Source of the DNA: Turritopsis dohrnii
Lineage: Eukaryota > Cnidaria > Hydrozoa > Anthoathecata > Oceaniidae
Assembly (NCBI GenBank): GCA_027922465.2
Contig: BQMF02000048.1
Coordinates: 992,001 to 1,056,000 of the forward strand
Direction of reading: 5' to 3'
DNA: 64,000 nucleotides
Both the position numbers and the translations under genes were made by a program. The notes under the pieces are model-generated. The model saw nothing but the letters and a program-made list of their open reading frames with translations, was not told the DNA's origin and did not search any database. Below, piece after piece: positions 23,401-34,472 of this stretch; the stretch's first letter is position 1, and every line of letters starts with the position of its first letter.

Positions 23401-24373
23401 GGATTCAACTGTAGCTATAGGATAAATCCTGTTGTAGAACTATTGAAAAAAACAAAAATTGTTTTGGAAATTCTGTTAACTAGGAAGAGAAACATGAAGT
23501 GTCAGGAATCTTGTAATGTAGAGATTAGTTTTATAACATGAAATGTAATTGCCTTCACAAGTCAAAGATTGACTTTATTGAAATTATCATAATTATGAAA
23601 TTTAAAGTTTACAAAACAAATAATTTTAAATACAAAACAATAAATACAATTTGATTGGTCCACATCAGGGCCTCTTTGACCTTCTCCCAATACATCAAAA
23701 AAATTGTGAAACCTCTAAATATGTTCAGTTTTCTGTCAAAATTTAAAAAAAAAGAAGATATTGCATAAGATTTTCTCCTTTTTTCTGCTCGATCTGATAA
23801 TACACAAACAGTTTTAATTATAATCCTTTTCACAATATGAAGGTTCTATTATGACTATACAGATCTCCTTATATCAACGACGTAAAGATTGCATTTAATT
23901 CGTTGCCAAGACAACGTGAAAAGATGTTGTAAAATAGAATTTTTTTCGATGTTTAAAATAAATCGTTTGAAAAGATTATTATCAGAAAAAACAATAAACG
24001 TTCAGATACCTTCTAATTTTCTATTTACATTTTCTCGATTTTCTATTTTTTTTCCATAGTTCACTGAGATAAACATTTTAAAGGGGCTGACCCAGTCTTT
24101 GTTTTTTTAAGTAGAAAAGTAAAAATTTAGTTAATACTGTCTGGCTTTTTTCTTCTTTCTGTGCGCTCCTGCTTCGTTTTTTTCTTTGGATATTTCAATT
24201 TATACTTGATTTATATCTTTCAAGCCTGATTGAAAAAACATACTTCTCTTCTGTTGCGAACGATCAAAGCTTTTCAATAACTTGCAAGCTGTCTCCATGC
24301 CTATTGTCCCTTTATCTGCGACACTGTGTCAACTATTTTTTATTAGTTTATTAAACCAAGATTATCATAAACG
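20488..24373. other. No gene recognised
   Basis: AT-rich DNA with only short ORFs on both strands (up to about 100 codons near 20965-21276), none with a recognisable motif or conserved pattern. A small cgctcacgcccacgctc repetition lies at about 21650. Confidence 0.5.
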
Positions 24374-24374
24374 G

Positions 24375-24520
24375 TGTCAGGACAATCCTTGCCCCTGAAA
24401 ATTGCCCCTCACCCCAGTAAGTTGCCACCGGATAATTACCCCCTGGCATATGCTCCCCTCCCTACGGTAAGGGTTAGGTTTAGGGTTACTTACATAGGGA
24501 CAATTGCTCTAGGGGTGATT
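24375..24520. repeat. Interspersed repeat with telomere-like core
   Basis: A block rich in ttgcccc and taccccc motifs, followed by gggttaggtttagggtta (about 24468-24486), then acatagggacaattgctct, which partly inverts the left ggacaatccttgcccc. It looks like a short inverted-repeat element. The TTAGGG-like core is too short to be a relic telomere. Confidence 0.4.
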
Positions 24521-25380
24521 TACTGGTATTTCAAATACCTTATAACTACTAATAGCTTCAATGGCATTTGCTTCATTCCAATGATACCTCAGCTGATTTC
24601 CACCAAATGTTTCTTAACATTATTTATATTTTCTGATTAACGCCACCTATGCCACTTCTATTCTATATTGGTCCTATAAGCATCGTTAATCATAGTATGT
24701 CTATTCCATATTCGTTTATCAAATACAATACCGGGTGTGCCAGAAAAACCACCATTAAAATTCAATTTTCCCTAACGATGTCTTTTATGAGTAGTTAGGG
24801 TACGAGAAGGAACGCTAGCACATGAACCTATAACCCAATGGGCAAAATCGTCAAAAAATCACTGCGACGGAGAGCATTTTTATTGAAATTGTGTGTATAA
24901 TTATATAGAAATGCACTCCTTCGCACAGGTTTTTTAACCAATGTACCGGCTGAGAAGCTTGTGCTGGATTTGTTGTTCCATGAAAATTAACGACCATGTT
25001 GAATTTGTTTGAAGAACATGCTTATTATCAAAAGGTCAAGAAACTACCTCTATTCAGCTGTACGAAAGCTTGTACAAAATAATTGTGAGGTCTACAATAA
25101 TAAAGTCATGATTATATATCCTCCAATAGGGAGAAATGTTATGTTGAAACCAGCGTTTTTCTTCTTATTATTCCTCTTTTTTCTTCTGAACATATGATAG
25201 CCACAGTTCTACATTGAATTTTGGCCGAGATTTTAGACTTGAGCTAGTCTTCAATGAAGATGCAGTGCCATTTTTGCTTTCTGCTAGCCTTAAAGGTAGT
25301 TCAAGAGATAAAGAATTCAATGATAGAAATAAGTAGTTTCTGTTCGATGTTGCCCTAAAATGATTTATAGTATATTTTAA

Positions 25381-25784
25381 AGGCGAATTTATACACAGCG
25401 CGAATGCTTTGCGCGAAACGAACTTTTAATGACGAAAAAGTCGCCTCATCTCAATTTAAAGAAACAATTAAATAACAAAGAATTACTGTTTTCATGGCTA
25501 GTTGTAAACAAACAAACAAGATGAATGAATTTAAGAAGCTGTTACTTATAAAATTACTGAATTATTACTAAATTAATTATTACTGAGTCAGCATTTAATG
25601 TGTATTTTGATTGGTTGTCACAAGCGAATTTTTGACAAGCGAAAAAGTTGAACTCAATCCTACTCTGTAGACGGCTAAAAATTCGATGAAGCAAAATTTT
25701 ATTGCGCAATTGAATTTTCCAAAACAATGGTCCACGAGCGAAAAATTAGCTTCGCGCGAAAAATTCGATGTGTGTAAATCCACC
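25381..25784. mobile_element. MITE, about 404 bp
   Basis: Left end AGGCGAATTTATACACA and right end (read inward) GGTGGATTTACACACA are imperfect inverted repeats. The inner bases are rich in cgcgaa near both ends. TTAA lies on both sides (25377-25380, 25785-25788), so either a TTAA duplication (piggyBac type) or a TAA duplication (Harbinger type, element ending one base further right) fits. It is non-coding. Confidence 0.6.
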
Positions 25785-25789
25785 TTAAA

Positions 25790-27000
25790 TGAATGAAAAA
25801 CCGAAACAAAGTTTCATTGTTGCAGTAGAAGATTGTTTTTATTTTTAATTATTAAATAAATAAATGATGGGAATAAATGATTTTAGTTTGGTGCTGTCTT
25901 TAGTCGTTTGTATTACGTATGAAAATCCGAAACAAAGTTATAGGGATCTTGTGCTGAAAAATTATGTTTTGGGACATGACCTCTAACACTTGATTAACAA
26001 GTCGTTTTACAGTTTTTTTATAATTCTATACATACTGCATGTTGTTTCGGAATAAACAAAGCAACGAAACGTTGTCAAATTTAAATATGGAATTCCAAAT
26101 GTTGTTATCAGTTTTTTATCATTTTATGTATAATTAGATCGGTTGACACGGATGTATATTCTAATAAAAACAATTTTAAAATGTGCCGTAGCTTCGCTAG
26201 TGCTGCATCAGCATTTCATGTTGCTAATTTATCTAAGGTCCTGTTAGTAGCTACTGTTGCTTAACATTTTGCGAAAATTTGTTAGTGGTACTTTGTTGCT
26301 TGCACATATATATAATACTCGTACAAGACTACATAGCGTTTTCGGTTTGTTATCAAAATCTCTTGAAGCGTCACAAATAGTTACTTTGTCCGCACCTCGT
26401 AACAGACTTTTAACTTCTTGACAAAAAAGAGATATAATCTACGTTTTCACGTATCTATGTAGAACAAGGTGTTGAGATAGCTCTTACTGAAGAATGTGTT
26501 TTTCTATTCTCTTGCAATAAAGATATTTAATGAGTCATGGAAAGAATTGTTCAGTTTTCACACCACAAATCTAAGATGTAAAAGATGTATTAAGAACTGG
26601 CTTTCGTTGTTGTTATTGTTGTTATCGTTGTAAGGAAACTTTCAGAAAAGGAACAGATGATTTTTCACCACCACCTTGAAAGGATTAAAACAGTTAGCTT
26701 AAAGACGTTTTTTTACAAGAAATTCTACAACTATTGTTGATAGTTGTTGTTAGTACAACTAGTATTTACTCTATGTTTATAGAAAAATAGAAGGTTTCTG
26801 TGTTTCCAATTTGTTACTTCTATTGAATGGTAGACAGTTTGTTTTCTGTTCTGAAATTGTTTGAACGAATGGTATATTAGTATATGCTTTGAAAGGGTTC
26901 TAGCATGTATTCGTTTACTTTCGTTAACGATACACACTCTCAAATCAATTGCAACGGACATTTGCGATTTTCATGTGGCATTTTGATAACACTTTTTCGT
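25790..27000. other. No gene recognised
   Basis: No ORF of note. A (gttgtt)n-like stretch lies at about 26606-26630. Nothing else was resolved. Confidence 0.45.
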
Positions 27001-27286
27001 GCAGCGATGGTGTAGTGGTTATTACCTTTCAGTGCGACCGCTGAGACCCGTGTTCGAGTCCAGTCGTATTTCAATACACCACTCTGATGCGCTTTAAAAG
27101 CAGCGTGTCAGCCCATTAGAAGTCATCGACTGACTTCACACCGGCCTTCGTGCAAGTTAGAGCAATGCTATACGTATCTCTGGCGGTAAGTCAACTAATA
27201 CTTGCAAGTCGGCGGGCGGAAGAACCAACCATTATGGATGGAAGCCCGATGACTAAAAACTCCCGTTACTTACTTACTTACTTTTT
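27001..27286 (+). mobile_element. tRNA-derived SINE, apparently full length
   Basis: The head looks like a tRNA gene: A box TGGTGTAGTGG (27008-27018) and B box GTTCGAGTCC (27052-27061) at the normal tRNA spacing. A tRNA-unrelated body of about 200 bp follows, ending in an (ACTT)n tail at about 27266-27284. ACTTTTT occurs just before the head (26991-26997) and after the tail (27280-27286) and may be the target duplication. The internal boxes would recruit RNA polymerase III. No acceptor-stem pairing or anticodon arm supports a working tRNA. Confidence 0.75.
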
Positions 27287-29264
27287 ATAAATTGTTTGTA
27301 GTTGATTAGAACTTTCAATCAGTGGCTAGCATGTACTAATAGATCTTGATAATTAAGACGAAATATTTGGAATTTCACCTGAAATAATCGTGTATCACAA
27401 CTACTATTTAAGTGCGAAGCTGATCAGAAGAAACTGGAATTGCTAGAGGAAACATATTAATTTGATATTAATTTGATCTGATATCATTTAGCTGCGATGA
27501 TGTTATGTGTCGAGTCAGTTTGTATTGGCCTTCTGGGTTGGCTCAAAAGAGGACTAAGGTGAATTTACATGTCAAATTGAAAGTAAGCGGAAAAAGTGAA
27601 ATGCCTTACATATGAAATGCATTTGCCATTAAAATCAAGCCGCTTAAGCCTTATTGGTCCTAATTAAGCACCTATGTATTGATGTTGTTTTTTAACTGTA
27701 CATGGCTAGAAGGGTCAATGGCAACTAATTAATTCATGTTTTTCAACGGCTCTTTGAAAGGTTTACTGGTTGTTTGCCTCAAATGATATTATTGCTATTA
27801 TTTTGTTTCTAATGAATCATTTATGTGAAAAGTTCAATCCAACGTAACAAACAATGGGGATAGAATGAAAAAAAAGAAAAAGATAAGTTAAATAGTTTGA
27901 ATTCTTTTTAGCATTTAATAATTTAGTTGGTACAACACATGTGTTTAATGAAACAACTCTTGTTCTGCAAGAAATGAGTCGTAAAATTTGTCAGAAAGTA
28001 AAAATAAATATATAATATTTGAGATCACTCAAACTATTGGAGAAGATTCAGAACTTCATGGATGACACCTCTACATATTAGTTACATTTCTTCGATCGTT
28101 TTTCGATTTCAATTTCTAATGTTGTTTTTGTTACATATCAAATGACGTCGTAATCCAAGGTAGTGCGATTAATATTCCTTTTAATATTTTTTCCCTCAAT
28201 ATTATTGTAATCTGAAAGATTCCATGAAACCAAGGTTCCATCGGTGAAAAATTAACATCTTAAATCAAGGCACCTTTCAGCAAAAATTCGGTTTTTTAGA
28301 ACTCTTGCGCTTGCCTATTTTCAAACTTTAATTTTGGCAAGTAAAATTTTCAGCAGCTTTTTTTTCTTCGAGGTTTAAAGTGTTACACGGAATCTATTCA
28401 TCTGTCATAAACCCTCGAAAAAATCTTTTGAAGTATGGACATGTTCGCAAATGTGGTCTCTAGGTTAGATTTCAATGGTTTTCGATTCATTTTTGCAAAG
28501 ATTTTCTGTTATTTCCTTTAAGAACGTTTTAACTACAACTGGATCTCAATTTCTTGTCTGCGAAATGGACTTTTGTATTTTATATGTGTTTTTATCTCTT
28601 TGCGTTTGTCATTATTTACATTCATCTTGTTGACATTTTGCTTTAAAATTTGTCGATTGTACAATACTACATGGTTAACGGAGTCCAAAATTATGATGTT
28701 TCTTTTTAGTCTCGATTAGCTCACACTCTTCTCGTCTACTTTAAACGAAAATAGATTTTCCTGAAAATTGCGGATAAAATGAAACTTGGGACCTGGGGAG
28801 AGTTTACTTTTTTAACCAATGAGGAGTAAAAGATTCCACATGATATATAGTTGGAATTGGTATGATGTGGGAAAAAAACGTGTATTTCAATGTTCTTTAA
28901 AAACGTTTAACCATATGAGTGAGCAGATGTAACAGCTATTTCGTAAAAGCTGCATAGAATGATCTGTCAAAATAACCACTCAAAATCTATGTGATGCACA
29001 ATAAATGTGCCAATTCAAGCTCATCAAAAGTTCTTGCAAAAGCTTTTGATTAAACTTTTTTGTATTACAAAACATAACGTCTTTATAAAGTCTTTCAATA
29101 GCTTTGATGTGACTTTTACAAAGAAAAGTTTGATGAACTCGAACAGGTAGGCTTGGAACTATTTCCATCATTATCGTTCTTTGGTAACAAAGATAAAACT
29201 CTAACTTTTGAGAAGTTGACATATTTTTGACTTTCGTTGAATACTGCATTAACACACCTTGGAC
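27287..29264. other. No gene recognised
   Basis: No exon chain, terminal repeat or tandem array could be supported. Confidence 0.45.
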
Positions 29265-29690
29265 CTCTATTATTCTGGTCAAAATGGCAGTTAGTCTGCG
29301 CTTCAAAGTCTGAGATTTCACTCCGAACGCTATGTAAATTCTAATAAAGGAAGCTAGCCTTCAAATTTTCAATTGTCTTAATTCAATTCACTTAATTTAT
29401 GAAGGAATGGATATTATTCAAGTAGTGAAATGTAAAAAAGGGACTTTTAGTTACTTTTACTAGCTGAAAATGTTTTTATAGTTAGTAAGGCTTATCGGTT
29501 CAACTCTTCTTACAACCTGTCTCCTTGGTTAGCTATCTTCACTGTCTTCGTCCAGTAATTCTTACAAAGATCTAGTTTTTCGAATGGATTTTTGGTTTCA
29601 AGATATCATTAAAAACAATTTTTTTTTCGAAGAAGACGCGTTTTTTTCTACATGAGCTCTTTTATGAACATTTTTATGAAGATAAGACAT
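29265..29690 (+). repeat. Dispersed repeat, copy 1 (partner at 55848)
   Basis: Shares colinear blocks with 55848-56340 in the same orientation: aatggca(g/a)ttagtctgcg, tatgtaaattctaat(a/g)aagga, gggacttttagtt, agatctagtt, and ctacat(g/a)agctctt. Divergence is high, so the family is old. The minus-strand ORF overlapping its left part (29321-28980) has no recognised motif. Confidence 0.55.
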
Positions 29691-30208
29691 CTATTGCTCA
29701 TTACTGACTGGACAGAAAGGGGAAGAGCGGAAATGAAACTTCCGGAAATGAGATTCTGGTTACCTATGGTATGCAAGCCATTAAAGAAATCAATACCGTA
29801 GAGGTAGAAATTTTCGACTATTTTTCCAGAAATTCAAAATTAGGAAAGTCTAACTTGATGGAAAGAAAATCTGCCTGATAATAATATAATGAGAATTTTT
29901 ATTTCAACAGCAATAAGTGATGATGTGGTACCTTTTGTTCGGATTTATTATTAAAAATTAAACCCGTCTATTGAAAGTTGACGACAGATTTGAAGTTAAC
30001 GACATGTTTGCAACTACCCGTCACGTGCAAGAAGGCTAAAATCTACTTTCTGAAATCAAAAAGAAAGCCTTATGTAAAAAATCACAAAAGAAGATAAAAA
30101 GACTGAAGATGAACTGGCAACTTTATTACGGTGGTGGAGAAAGCGAGAACCCTATTAAAGCATCCTTGAACCTGGTAGCATTTTTCTAAAGCTCATCGAA
30201 ACATTCAA

Positions 30209-30790
30209 TCTATATATTAATAGCCGATTCTCTGTCTGTCTGTTTGTTTGTTTGTTTGTTTGTAAGTCACGCAAAATGGTAGATTGAGTTGTGAGCGAAA
30301 TTATTTCTTTTTTTGTGTGCGACGTGAGTTCGAAGCAAATACATTGCAACCCCAATCAAACGTGACCTTTTTTGGCTGATGAACTAATAGGAATAACGTT
30401 TTCTTTTTATCATTATTGTTAGTTTTATATTCCACGTTGACTTGGCTTTGAAAACAATACATCAACTAAATACAAAGAAACTAACTGATTAAACATTTTG
30501 GACAAAAAGCAGCAGTGGCAGAACGTGGCAGCATATGTTCGGTTTGCCACTAACTCTTGCCTGACTGTCTGAGACGGGTGAACTTTTTTTTTGAGCAATC
30601 AGAATGTTTAAAATCCGATAGGTAAAAAAAGAGTATCATATCAAAACAAAATGTTTTTTTTTTTTTGCTTTTCTTTTGATAAATTAATTTCTTCTTTTAA
30701 TTGTTAAGCGTTCAAATCGAACGTTTTTTTATTCTATTTATTCATTTAGCACGTGCCTTTTTTCTCTCCTCCGTGTGAACTTTTTAAGAA
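30209..30790 (+). mobile_element. Helitron family A, copy 3, 3'-truncated
   Basis: Begins TCTATATATTAATAGCCG after an A (30208), with the (gtct/gttt)n tract following. It stops at ctttttaagaa, about 290 bp short of the normal end. The next base is the TC start of copy 4, so the 3' hairpin and CTAG are lost and do not reappear beyond the array. Confidence 0.75.
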
Positions 30791-31662
30791 TCTATATATT
30801 AATAGCCGATTCTCCGTCTGTCTGTCTGTCTGTCTGTTTGTTTGTTTGTTTGTTCGTTTGTTTGTAAATCACGCAAAATGGTAGATTAAGTTGTGAGCGA
30901 AATTATTTCTTTTTTTGTGTGCGACGTGAGTTCGAAGCAAATACATTGCAACCCCAATCGAACGTGACTTTTTTTGGCTGATCAACTAATAGGAATAACG
31001 TTTTCTTTTTATCGTTATTGTTAGTTTTATATTCCACGTTGACTTGGCTTTGAAAACAGTACATCAACTAAATACAAAGAAACTAACTGATTAAACATTT
31101 TGGACAAAAAGCAGCAGTGGCAGAACGTGGCAGCATGTTCGGTTTGCCACTATCTCTTGCCTGACTGTCTGAGACGGGTGAACTTTTTTTTTGAGCAATC
31201 AAAATGTTTGAAAACCGATAGGTAAAATAACAGTATCATATCAAAACAAAATGTTTTTTGTTTTTTTTTGCTTTTCTTTTAATAAATTAATTTCTTCTTT
31301 TAATTGTTAAGCGTTCTGATCGAACGTTTTTCTAATTCTATTTATTCATTTAGCACGTGCCTTTTTTCTCTCCTCCCGTGTGAACTTTTTAAGAAGAGAA
31401 ACCATTTCCCCTTTACGTTTGATAGCACCCATGTTAGAGCGCGTAACGTTTTTTAAAACAAAAGTTAATAAAAAGTTGAAGTTTTCTCTCTCTACGTTTT
31501 GAGTGTATTGCTACACTGATAAAAGATTGGTTTTACCAGAGGTTGTGACTTCGAATCTGCTTCTGGTTGTACGAGCCGTTTATAAGGAAATTTGACGTTT
31601 ATTGATACAGTGATACAGAGCAGGTGGACATGGGCGGCGAGCGACGCCGCCTTGGCGGCTAG
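30791..31662 (+). mobile_element. Helitron family A, copy 4, full length
   Basis: Runs from TCTATATATTAATAGCCG at 30791 to the GCCGCCTTGGCGGC hairpin and CTAG at 31659-31662. About 872 bp, no Rep/helicase coding. Followed without spacer by copy 5. Confidence 0.8.
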
Positions 31663-32563
31663 TCTATATATTAATAGCCGATTCTCTGTCTGTTCGTTTG
31701 TTTGTAAATCACGCAAAATGGTAGATTAAGTTGTGAGCGAAATTATTTCTTTTTTTGTGTGCGACGTGAGTTCGAAGCAAATACATTGCAACCCCAATCG
31801 AACGTGACTTTTTTTGGCTGATGAACTAATAGGAATAACGTTTTGTTTTCATTATTATTGTTAGTCTTATATTCCACGTTGACTTGGCTTTGAAAACAAT
31901 ACATCAACTAAATACAAAGAAACTAACGGATTAAACATTTTCGACAAAAAGCAGCAGCAGTGGCGTTTGATAGCATGTTCGATTTGCCAGTGTATCCTAA
32001 CGATTGCCTGACTGTCTGAGAGGGGTGAACTATTTTTTGAGCAACCAAAATGTTTAAAAAGCGACAGGTAAAAAAGAGTAAAACAAAATGTTTTTTTTTG
32101 CTTTTCTTTTAATAATTTAATTTCTTTTTTAATTGTTAAGCGCTTCTGATCGAACGTTTTTTTATTCTATTTATTCATTTAGCACGTGCCTTTTTTCTCT
32201 CCTCCCGTGTGAACTTTTTAAGAAGAGAAACCATTTTCCCCCTGTTTGATAGCACCCATGTTAGAGCGCGTAACTTTTTTAAAACAAAAGCTAATAAAAA
32301 GTTGAAGTTTGTTCTCCCTACGTTTTGAGCGTATTGTTGTGATAAACGATTGTTTTAAAAAATAAATAAGTAACACATCATGAAATTTCGGTTTTTTTGG
32401 AACCATTGGTTAAACTGATATTTGATAATTGATTTCGAATCTGCCTCTAGCTGAGCACAAGTTGTACGAGCCGTTTTTTAGGAAATATGGGGTTTATTAG
32501 GGTCTCCGGGGTGACACAGAGCAGGTGCACATGGGCGGCGAGCGACACCGCCTTGGCGGCTAG
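31663..32563 (+). mobile_element. Helitron family A, copy 5
   Basis: TC at 31663 and the hairpin plus CTAG ending at 32563, followed by T. It is more diverged than copy 4: the gtct tract is shortened, and about 60 extra bp near 32330-32420 make it 901 bp. The orientation is opposite to the pair at 11.1-12.9 kb. Confidence 0.78.
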
Positions 32564-32869
32564 TAAAGTATATTTTTTTTATGTTTTACCATTTACCAAA
32601 AAAAAATGGATCAACAAGGAAAATTCCGGTAAATTCGATGTACCACTTGTAATTAAGTTGTGATTTTGTTGTTAGTAATGCCTCGTGTTTGAAAAATCAT
32701 CTACAGCAAAGAGCAAGAAACGTCTGTAGAAGAAGATTTTGCTTTAACTTTTAACTTTAATTTCAAACTGTCTAACAAAGTATTTTTGTTTGTTATGTAC
32801 TTCATTTACTTTGTTTGCAGTATTTCGGATGCATTTTTTATTTTCATTTATTCATTTAGTTATTTAGCC

Positions 32870-33235
32870 GGGCTAGCTCACTTAGCAGAGATCTCACTGT
32901 CATTAAGAAATCTTTATAAAAATAAATTGTGTTCATATGAAAAGCGGGCTGGCTCACTTAAGTGAGATCTCATTTCATTTGACCGGGATCTCACCTAAGT
33001 GAGATGAAATTTGTTCATATGAACAGACCAGCCCGGCTTAGTGGGATAGATTTTAGACAAGTGCGCACGCGTCGAAATTCGAATTATTGTTTACGTGATG
33101 TAAACAACATTCTCCAGCCCGGTTAAGTAGGATGAGAAAAGCCATATGAACGCGTGGTGAATTTCATCTCATTCAAGTGAGCCAGCCCGGTTAACCGGGC
33201 CAGCTCACTTCCATATGAACAGCCCCTAATTTAGT
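32870..33235. repeat. Composite inverted-repeat element (gccgggcta/gtgagat motifs)
   Basis: Several interleaved inverted copies of agcccggt, ggctcactt, agtgagat and catatgaac. The right end reads ccatatgaacagcccctaa, a typical MITE terminus. The matching left terminus is not found, so the element is probably truncated at its left side. Non-coding. Confidence 0.5.
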
Positions 33236-34472
33236 TCATGTTCAAAAACACTGATAAACTAATCAATTAATTCATTAATTCAATTATTGGTTATAAGTTT
33301 AGGTTCATTCATTCATTCATGGAATAAGCAGCTGAAGAAGTGTAGTTTGTTCGAAACGAAACAGAAAATGTTGAGTGAAAGATTATTTTAGAGAACGTGA
33401 CCATGGAGTATTTGAGTCTTCCAGAATTGAGATTAAACGATCATATCTATGTCCTATGTTCCTTTTTTAAAGCTTCAATAATTTTACCGTTAGCGTTGAC
33501 ACGCGAATTTTTCTCATGAACTATTGGTGCTTGCTTGGGGGGAAATTTGTTCTAAACCCGTTGTATTTACCCTTGTACAACACGTGTTCCATTATTTAAA
33601 TGTCAGTATGTCGGTTGAACTTTGCTAAACTATTCGGAATAAAATCCAAATGATTCGATATTTTGCTTCTTGTAATAACTTTTGAATAGTTTATAATTAC
33701 ACGATAAATTATTTCGTAAATTATTCTATTTTAAGTAACTTTATGGAATAGTTTAGCAAATAATTTACCATTTAACAGGGCATTAAGGCTAAAAAAATGA
33801 CTCTATGGAGTTTGCTCATATCACGAGTTAGTTTCTTAATGCTACAATCGTTTTGCACCATATGGTTGTTGTTTTTTTGTTATTCTACTAAAGCTGAAGG
33901 AAAAAAACATTTTTCTTTAGCAACGAAATAGATATTGTGTGAATAAATATTAAATAATTTATACGGATTGAATTATTAAAAGTTTAGCAAAATTTGTTTA
34001 GGTTGATGAGGATTACTTTCAATCTTTCGAAATTTTTCAAGCAACACTTTAAATACTCCTTCATCTTCACACATTAACGCCTTGACGGTCTCGCTATGAT
34101 TACGGAAAAAGTACTCTCGGCAAACTACCTTATGGGGCAAACTCTGCTGGTCAAGAGTGATCAAATTTATAGGTATATATAGGGCGAAAAGTTTGGTTTG
34201 GCAATGTTTTCGCTGTTAGCTGTTAGTATCTCCAAGTATTCACAACTTTACAGCGTGTGAAAATCATTTAATAAGAGACAGACAATAATTAAAAAGAATA
34301 AAAATCACTCAGTACTATGAATATTTAACACTAACAATAATTTAATTTTAAATTTGCATTTAGAAGAGTTAAAAGAATTGGTAAATACAAGGGCAAAGAA
34401 AGAGAATAAAAAAGCAACAAAAAATATATTAAAGAAAGCTCAATAACAGAGCTTCAATGTAACATCCATTTA
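33236..34472. other. Upstream region of the K+ channel gene
   Basis: Intergenic, AT-rich. A 62-codon minus ORF at 33976-34164 has no recognised motif. tatatata-like sequence at about 34172-34180 could serve as a TATA box, but the transcription start is not visible. A 5' UTR intron is possible. Confidence 0.35.

Noticed and set aside
20000..24000. A RAG2-like partner (kelch or PHD) near the RAG1-like gene
   Set aside because: No kelch repeats or PHD Cys/His pattern were seen on either strand between about 13 and 24 kb.
24468..24486. Relic telomere (TTAGGG-like)
   Set aside because: Only two to three degenerate units inside a short dispersed repeat.
27001..27072. A functional tRNA gene
   Set aside because: The boxes are present but no cloverleaf with acceptor pairing was found, and the sequence continues into a SINE body and tail.
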